Below are positions 21,801 through 31,099 of a stretch of DNA of 64,000 nucleotides, in pieces. A model generated the notes under the pieces. The model did no database searches, was not told where the DNA came from, and saw nothing but the letters and a program-made list of their open reading frames with translations. Each line of letters starts with the position of its first letter. The stretch's first letter is position 1. This DNA comes from Diphasiastrum complanatum (Eukaryota; Streptophyta; Lycopodiopsida; Lycopodiales; Lycopodiaceae): positions 57,365,898 to 57,429,897 of the forward strand of contig CM055095.1 in assembly GCA_029204225.1 (NCBI GenBank), given 5' to 3'. A program made the translations under genes and the position numbers.

Positions 21801-24734
21801 TCAAGCTTAGCAAACCAATTCTCTAATAAGTTCCCGTCAGAGGAACCGGAATAGGTAGCAAGCTGTACCCTATCACGAAAGTCTCGAGCAAAGTGTGGCT
21901 CAGGAAGTGGGGGACGTGAAAAGAAACCAGGAGATGGGTTAGGTGGAATGAAAGGTCCACCACCAGGCTGACTAGCAAAGGAAGATGGAAATCCAAATGG
22001 AGGGGGAGTCCCAAATGAAGGAAAAACAGGAGCTTTACCAAGACCATGAGGCTGTAAAGAATCAATCCGTGACTGCATAGTAGCAAAGCCGGTCATAACG
22101 GTATCGAAGCAAAGAACGAGGCCAGAAAGGGTATCATCCATGCTACGAAACCGATCGGATAAGGTTTTTTGAGTAGTCTCACTTGGGGTAGGTGAATGTG
22201 CCATAATGATAGTGGAAGGAATAGGCGAAAACTTGAGGGAGCGGACTCTTGTCGTCACCCCAAATTAGTCTATTAAAACCACTATTATGACAACTAAGAA
22301 AGGACAGCAATCAGCAAATGAAAAAAAGTGAAAATGAAGGCTGTAAAAATGCGCTGGACAGCCAGGAGGCAAGTGACAAATTGGAGTATCAAACGGAGTC
22401 GGAATTTCGTGAAATTTGGTTGAGGATGGGCGATGGACAGCCTGCAAACAAGTTGTGAAAAATGGCTGCAAACGGAGACAAAAACGGACGAAAGTGACAA
22501 GTATGAAGCGGCTGGACAGCCTACAAACAAAAGTGAAAAGAGGGCTGAAAATGGAAGGAGGAACGGACGAAAGAGATGAGGCAATTGGGCGCTGGAGAGC
22601 CTGCAAACAAGTTGGAAATGGGTGATAGAGGGAAATAATCTGCCCAAAAAAATAAAAATAAAAAAAAAATCTCGGCCGCCAAATTTAGCGGAAGTACTTC
22701 CGCTAACTATCTGCTAAAGCTCCGCCAAGGAAAATGATGGGAGCTGGTCCTCCTCCAAACTGTGCTGAATGTTGCTGAAGCAAAGAGACGAAAGCCCTCA
22801 GCAAGAAGAGAAAAATCAGCAAGGAAAATGGGTACCCAATCAGAAAATCAAATCTCAAATTCAGCAATCAGGAAAGTGCTCTGATACCAAGTTACGAATA
22901 GAGCCACAGCTGATCTAAAGCTAAGCTATGAAAGCATCACATAAGCAAGACTTAAGCTATGAAAGCAGCACATAAGCAAGACTTAACCCTAGAAAGCAGG
23001 AAAGAGAGAGATTAAGGAGACTAAAGAGAGAGATCAATATCATCAACTGAATAACAAATGACACAGTTTCCCTACTTATAGCCAAGAGGAAGCCCTAGAA
23101 GGAAGGTTCCGGTGGCTAGGGCCCAACTGGGAGGGAAAATAGTGCGCCCTCCAAGAAGGCCCCCACTCTCCAGTAATATGTCCAAATGGCCTAATAATGA
23201 ATAATAAGGCCAAAGGCCAACCATATAGTCTAAGTGTCACTAATGAATAAAAAAGGGCCCAAGGCCTGCTTATGCATAAAGTAAAGTAAATGTAAATGGA
23301 CGCGACGAATGTAATGAGCCGAGTCCATAACTGAAACAAGATTCACTACTTTATCGGCATAAATTTAATTGTGTAACATACATTCAATCTTCCCAACCAT
23401 AGTTTACTTCATTGGCAATACGTTCTGCCCTAGGTACCAAACCGTATCAGGGCAGAAGCAGAACAGAATGGGATGATCGGATTGCAAATAAGGTCCTTGT
23501 GCTTTTGACCAATTCTGAATGCTTGGGAAATTGCATGTTGTGCCACAGCAGGAATCCTCCAAATTCACTTTACTTAGACGACAAACCAATCTAAGGACAG
23601 ACTGGGATCAATACATATCCCTGTCAATGAGGCCTCTAGCTTCATTCTGTTATTTGTACACTTCTTCTTAGGTAATCCAAGTGCCTTATGCTTTACGGGC
23701 ATAAGTTTCAAAAAAATTGTGAAGTCACAAATACCAGGCAAGTTTTCTAGAACTTCTCCTTTATCCTAGCTAACAAAGCCTCCTTTGTCCAAGGACCGTT
23801 ATCCAAGGTTTAGGTTTAGGGGATTGTCATTTTGCACAGTTCGTTATCCAAGGTGCAGGTCAACCAAATTCACATTTTCTGCCTCCAGTTGTGACTCCAC
23901 TTCCAGAACATAAGAACATGCAAGCAAAAATGTTCTGCTTCTGAAGCTTTCTTGAGAATTGCAGTTCTACTTCTCCATGAAAAAGGTACATACACAAGTG
24001 AGCTTTTTTTCATTCTGATTAGTGAAAGATCTGCTCATTACAACAACACAGACTCTGCAAATTTTATCTGGAAAGTCATTAATTGCTCCTTCAAATCCAG
24101 GTCAAACATTTTTAGGGTGATTTCAGAGACAACATCCACTGATTTCCAATCGGTGGATTTTCCTGCCTAGGAAGTGAAGGTCTTGGAGTACCAAGAAAAA
24201 GCGGAGCTAGACTAAGAAGAATGGCTTGAAGTTGAGAAATATGTTGAGACCCAACGTACTGTGTTCAAGGATGATGAAGAGCTTTTAGAAAGGTGCTGGA
24301 TACAGAGTTATTTTCCTGGATAAATTTTTTCAATGATGTTTACTATCCTGCCTCTCTAAGCCTAAACCCTAAACCTACACACTACTATGTCTTATAGGAT
24401 GAGATCGGTTTCTCCCCGGATGAACTTCAACAACTTACTAATTACTTATGCTCCAAATCCTAAACCCTAAACCTACACACTGCCATGTCTTATAGGATGA
24501 GATCGATTTCTCCCCAGATGAACTTCAACAACTTACTAATTACTTATGCTACAACTTCGTCACTGGACCCTAAACCTTAAACCCTAGTTGCAATACGCCG
24601 TCTCCCAGTAGCCCACTATCATCTTTGGAATGGTTGTATCACATTGGAGTCTGGAAAGTGTAGCACTGAACTTTCCTCAGACAACAAACGCTCCCTCTCT
24701 CTCTCTCTGGATAGCCCTGCCATCTCCCACTGGA

Positions 24735-24767
<33 letters not shown>

Positions 24768-27700
24768 GTCCCTCCCGACTCCAGTGGAATCAATTATTAA
24801 CATTGCTAATTACGAAATTGGAATAGATAATTTATTGCTGATACCTACCCCAGTGAGATCTCATAGTTAAAATCATGATTTTGTCAATATGAATGCGAAG
24901 ATCATATCTGCAACAATGGAATGAATGATAAAAAATGGTAGACATGGGTAATGAAGAAGTAAAAATGGGAATAGTAACAAAGAATCAAAGCTAAAGCCAA
25001 GGTAATGATGCGATAGGTCATTGAATGACACATGAAGACATTGAATAAAGGGTCATCTTCTCAAGTGTAGGTGAGGTAGAAGAAGAAAGAGAGATGGCTG
25101 GAGATCGAACTTGTGAGATGAATGTGACAATGCAGATATAAATATCCTCAACACTACTGACAAAGATATCTGTCTCTTAAGTGAACTGTTAATTGTGGGT
25201 TGACGTTTGTAGACATATTCCAAAACTGAAAACTGTCCGGGCTTGCCAAGAAGCATTTCGCTATTCGGCTAACCTCAACAGAAACTCTCTTAAGATCCAG
25301 ATGCCTTATCTGAAAATATTTGCTTGCTTGTACCTGCTGTAAAGGGCATCTGAATGCTATTTGATGCTATTTGGAATGCCTCAAATAAAACTCATGTCCA
25401 GCACAAACTTTTGGCTAAACTTTTCCAATTCAGTTTATCTATGTGTGTTACTTTCAAAGCTATCTTTATGTAGGTGCATTTACAATGCAGGGCATTCAGT
25501 TTCTTTAGCGTATATGAGTTGGATTGTTTCTGCATTTGCAAACAACAATGTTTACCTCTTAGAGGTCAAATTATCAGTGTTTCTTTACAAGATTTGCTAG
25601 ACAGTTGCCTAGCAATCATTGCAAACACTGTGCTTGAGCACTTCAGGTATCTTTATCTTGAATTGCTCATTTCATACCTTTGTTTAGACCATAACGTACT
25701 TGATTCACCTGTTCCCTTGATTTGTTGTTTGGATAGTACTGTCATTCTCTAAACATGAGTTCCACCAGTGCATACAAACAACTGAATACTTTGAGCCTTA
25801 TGTTAGCTGTTATTGGGAAGCATTTCAGTTTACTTGCAAAATTTGAAGCATTCTGACATTCTACTTTTGCTCAAGTTTGATAGCAACGTGACTTTGGCTT
25901 ATGATTTTATGGATGGTCAGAATTACAGTTTCAGGATGCAGATAGCGAATCTTCTGTAATGGATTCTATGACAATCCCATTGCAGCTAGCAATTGCGGGC
26001 CGGCCAAATGTGGGAAAATCAACTCTGTTGAATGCGTTACTTCGAGAAGAGAGAGTCTTAACAGGTCCAGAGCCGGGCTTAACCCGAGATGCTGTTCGAG
26101 TTGGTTTTGACTATAAAGGAAAACAAGTATATCTGGTAAACTTATGAAGAGGGGATTAAACCATTTTTTTGTTTTGTTGGGGCTTCGACCATCTGTAAAG
26201 CAAATTTTAAAATCACCCTTCGTTCTAAGTGTGATTGACCACTCTGAGCTTTCATGTTTAGCTTGAGTTAGGCAATTAGCCTATCAAACGACCAGTGTAT
26301 AACTCTTCTGATGTGATTCATAGTTAAAAATTTACTGAATATTATAGCTCCAGCCTTTAAGATGTTGAGGTAAACTGGGATTACTGTTTAAAAATTATGT
26401 TGGAAACGTAAAATTGTCAAAAGAGAATGTGTGATATAAAACTGTTGACCCAGCATCAACAACCACATAAAGTTACGCATTGACCACCCACATGTAACAA
26501 ATTGATTCTTATCATATATTGTAGTCAAGGTTCGATATGTTTTTTATGTCCCCTCCTTACCAAGCACCTTCATGTGTGCCATCACCGCAAACCAACATGG
26601 GTGGTCCAAAACACCATAGAGGTTGCTCAGTAGACTTACACCCAACCATAAGCTCCCCACCCAAGCAAGAGCTTCCTCTGAGCTTAGGACAACTTGCAAT
26701 CAAGCAAGAAAGACACCCGAGCCCTTAGCCATCTCTAAGCACAACTCCATGCAGCTCATAACTTGCATCAACTCTCGCAATTCTTTTGAAAGTGCTTCTG
26801 CAAGAATGGATCCTCTCTGAAGGCTTGGCATGCTGATATTGCCTGGAGCCATTGATTGACTTTAAGGGCACTTACACACAATGGCACTCGAACTGTCTCA
26901 TCCATGCTAGCATGGACTTTGACCCATAACCCAATGCTAGTCTAATTATGTCCATTGGGGGCATAACATTCTCACCCCCTTGAATTGTAAAGGTCTAGGA
27001 GATGAACCTTTGTGAACAATACTCAATATTGTATTGTTTTGATCTTCTTTTCTTAAGATTTTGGATCTAGATTCATGTTACACACACAATTGTAGATTGG
27101 ATCCGTTCCATAGAATTATTATTATTTTATGTTGGCGGTGCTACAATTGAGAGTTAGAAGCTACTAGTGTCCCATACCACCAACAACAATTTTACTTTGT
27201 ACTTGCTACAATAGAGACCAATCTATCTTAGCCAGAGCACATGATCATGAAATAGATGGAGTTGGAACTTCCATGACATATTTGTACAAATAGGTTCTTT
27301 GTTGAAACTCTCCATATACATGTCTTTTAAAAGCATCTTCTGCACATGTGGTAAGTCCATCTATGTTATGGACACACATAGTCCACACTTCTCTATTTCT
27401 GACCATTATTAGTGGACAATTATTTTTTATTACATTGACAAAGTCCCGGAATGCCATTTTACATGGTTCCTAATTTGGGCCCTAATTTTTGAATTTCATA
27501 TTTCCTTCCTACTATATTTAAGGGAGGTAGCTTTTGCTTAGGATAAATATCCACTAAGGCTATTCTTTTTTGTGGTTTTGATGATTTAGTCTTGAACTTC
27601 TTGTAGAGGAGTTACACATTTTTGGAGGACTTAGCTGAAAATCTTCTCGAGCTATCGGCAATCATTTATTCAACTGATTTCTTAGTTGGAGGATGCTTTT

Positions 27701-30700
27701 TGAGTATTAGCACAGGTGTGTCTTGTTTCTTGCTAGCCACAAGATGTTCAGCAGTTTTATTGGGCACAACATCATTTGGCCCAAGTTCATCATGAGTACA
27801 AGTTTTTTCGCTGATCATCATAGGTCGTTTCTAGAGTTTTGAGGGTCACTCCATTTATCTATGTCTTTCTTTTGCCTGCCATAAGTTTGTTTAGGGTTGC
27901 TCTCTTATTTAGAAGTTATTTGGACATTACTATGGCCCTTTTCAGATTTTAGAAAAGCTTCGTCCTGTCACATATCATTTACATACTCCTCACACTACTC
28001 GTGCTTGTGATATCTTTCTCGTCAGTCTACTTTGCTCTTCTCTTTTTTGGAGAACCTTGCGATCCTTCAGATTATGATCTATTTCCTTTTTGCCTAATGC
28101 TATATTGCAAGTTTGGGTTGTTCTCTGTCGTTGTCATTGCCTTGTCCAATTCCTATTCCAGTGGGATGGTCGACCTATTGATGAAGCTACTTGGAGTCTT
28201 TTGATGTTTTTGCACTTTTCACGCTCTTGTGCAAGATCCTCCTATTGTCGATGTAGTTATTTCCAATCTTTCTGTTGTTGATGGACCTCTTGATCTTGTT
28301 GCTACTTTCCGATCTTTCTGTTGTTGATGTACCTCTTGATCTTGTTGATGTACTTGCTATTGATGATTTTGATGCTCTTGCTATTGATACTCCAAGTGTT
28401 GTTGATGATGATATCTCAGTCGCTCGTTGACATCCGATTTTGATTACTTATTGATATGGTCTTATTAGCACCAAAAACGTGATTCTCCATGCTCAAATAT
28501 TGCATAAGCTTTATGATACTAAAAGCAGGCCTTTGCGGCTATAGGGGATTTGGCTCTTGGATTGACAGCACGAGCACGAAATTATAACCAAGGAAAGAAA
28601 ACGATAAACAACGGTACAAAAGTAGCTTTAGTAAGTAAAAGCACAACCCACATTGAGGGCAATGTTTTGAAAGGGGGGAGTGTTATGGACACACTTAGTC
28701 CACATGTCTCTATTTTTGACCATTAGTAGTGGATATGCATTTTTTATTACATTTGACAATCCCGGGAAGGAACCCCATTATACATGGTTCCTAAGTTGGG
28801 CCCTAATTTTTGAATTTCACATTTCCCTCCAACTAAATTGAAGGGAGGAAGATTTTGCTCATTATTAATAGCCACCAAGGCTATTCATTTTTCAATTTTG
28901 ATGATTTGGAGTCTTGAGCTTCTTGTAGAGGAGTTATTGGAGATCTTAGCTGGAGATCTGCTTGAGCTATCGGTAGCCATTGAGATTCATGCTATTTTCT
29001 TAGTTGGAGAATGCTTATGCTTCATTTGATACCAATATCTATGATTGAGTTTATAACAATCTTCCACCCTGAGAGGGTATGTATCTCTAAGATGCTAGGC
29101 TCACCATCCAATCTCTAGAGATTCAACTTCATAATCTCCAAGTTTGAGATTTAACAATTAAATCTCTCTCAATGGGTTAGGCTGTAGCTAGTTGAGTCCT
29201 ATTGGAGAAGTTTGTCTCCATTTATGACCTCATTTATGGCCATTTTAAAGTCATATCTTCTTTGGGTGCCCAACAATATGTATGGTGCCACATAATCTTA
29301 ATGTTGGACACACCAATTTCTTGTATTGGAAGGTCAATCTCTAGTTACATCATTTCTTACAAATTTTGTATTCACCAAGATGATCTTTGGGCCCTAATTG
29401 GAACTTCTGACCGTGAGTTAGTCAAACATAGGTGTGTAAGATTGATCTTATCTAAGTCACTCTATAAGTGAATCATTATTCTACAGTAGATCTCAAAAAC
29501 TCATACACGGGTTCAGATCATGAATCACTTTCAACTCTCCAGGTCAAGTGTTATGGAATCCAACTGTCCACAAGAAAAAGTTGAATATGAAATGTCTTTA
29601 GAAGCTTTATGCTTTCAAGCTTCACACATTAATCATCATGGAGCAGGGCTATTACATTGACGTGGGGGTAACTTCCGGTTTCAATACTTCAAAATGATGG
29701 AAAAGTTTCTTTCTCTATTTATTGCACAAATATTATTGACCATCTATTGACTTTCTGCATACCCCATTAAAATGGTTAGTCAATAGCAATGCCTGCTTAG
29801 CATATTCTCTAAAGCTCACAACTTTCTTTGTTATTTATTATTCAATAGTATCAATCTCTAGCACTTGGCTACAAATAACATGGTGTAAAAGAACCTCTTG
29901 TTTGAGTGTACTCATGACAACACGGGGGCATCTTTCACTCTCACAAATAGTCTTAAATTATCAGAAATTTTTCCAAATATTAACAAGTTACAGCCTGGCT
30001 AGAAAGTATAGTGTCCAATCTTTCATAAAAGCTTAGGTTTATGAAATGTCTTATACCTAGTAGAAACTTAATATCAACTAGTAGCCTTGTTGTATGGAAT
30101 TCTTTATATAAACTTGGCCCGATGACAACATGAGCCTTCGTTGATCCCTCAGCTTGTCCATACTTAAACGCTTAGACCACGCGAGGGGGTCCTTCTGTAG
30201 AAACCTATTATTAAATGAAAGGACAAGCTTAAGCCCATAGAATAGGCATGTGTTCACTGTTTATTTTCTACACATGATTTGACTTTGGTGTCATGTTGAC
30301 AGGTTGATACGGCAGGTTGGATGCAACGATCAAAGGTGGAAGGACTTGTTGCTCTTGGTGCAATGCATGCTCGTAGAAATCTTATGAGGGCTCACATTGT
30401 AGCCCTTGTTCTTGATGCAGAAGAGGTTATTGCCATTTCTCTATCTTTGATATTCTACCTTGAGTTCACCTTTTCTACGTGATATCATCTAACTTGTCAG
30501 CTATTTTTGTAGCTTCATGGTCTCACTTTTATTCTACCTTGATGCATGATTATGGAAAGCTGAAAGAATGCTACGTTAACAAGGTGTGGTCACTTGAAAG
30601 TTGCAATAGAGATTAGGGTATTAATGAGTTTGAAGCCATTTTGTGTGAGAATTTTGAGAGCTACCTAGATATAAAGACCCATTTGGTCGGTTATAATCTT

Positions 30701-31001
30701 AAATATATTTGTTTGTGTATCATTGAGTGACTTTTTGGTGGAAATTGCGATGCAAATAGGTTTTAAGAAATGGTAGGGTACGCATAACTCACCATGGGTG
30801 TTGACCAGTGTTTTAATCAATGGACATGGGTACGCATAACTCACCATGGGTGTGACCAATGTTTTAATCAATGGACATTTACTGTCAGCATCTTTGATAT
30901 ATCTTCGGGAACACAATCTCTCCATATTGACTAGGGAGGCCTTACCTTTCCAGGTGGCAGCATATCTCATACTAAAAATAAGTCACGTAAAAAGAACACC
31001 A

Positions 31002-31099
<98 letters not shown>

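Larger units (their letters stand above)
19048..23332 (-). mobile_element. Complete RT-less LTR element: gag, protease, chromodomain
   Basis: The element has two nearly identical LTRs (19048-19489 and 22890-23332) with the terminal inverted repeat AGTTA/TAACT. It is flanked by the 5-bp duplication GAAAC (19043-19047 and 23333-23337). The primer-binding site TGGTATCAGAGC abuts the 5' LTR (22889-22878, minus strand), and a short purine tract CCAGGGAG abuts the 3' LTR. Coding within: gag with a CCHC knuckle, an aspartic protease, then a frame ending in a chromodomain. No reverse transcriptase, RNase H or integrase motif is present in the 3.4 kb interior. The LTRs differ at roughly seven sites, so insertion is recent. 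I infer a non-autonomous chromovirus derivative mobilised in trans. Confidence 0.88.
15693..25941 (+). other. Der intron 4, 10.2 kb, with antisense LINEs and an LTR element
   Basis: Boundaries gcag|gtactt and gatgcag|AT restore the phase of the linker between the two G domains. Unannotated stretches inside (23340-24160 and 24830-25930) show no gene I can recognise. Transposons occupy about 15985-18640 and 19048-23332. Confidence 0.8.
26136..30302 (+). other. Der intron 5, 4.2 kb, with degenerate LTR elements
   Basis: GT-AG intron (gtaaac...gttgacag). It contains a candidate LTR end at about 26970 and a degenerate chromovirus at 27364-29058. The part 29060-30300 looks repeat-derived but shows no coding I can assign. 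Confidence 0.8.

Noticed and set aside
22265-22647. Hydrophobic minus frames in the leader of the RT-less element
   Set aside because: They lie between primer-binding site and gag start, over short CTGCAAACAAG-type repeats; overlapping registers show shadow behaviour.
25929-25941. Der exon 5 starting at 25929 or 25935
   Set aside because: Those acceptors put exon 5 out of phase with exon 4, with a stop after a few codons; the AG at 25940-25941 restores phase.
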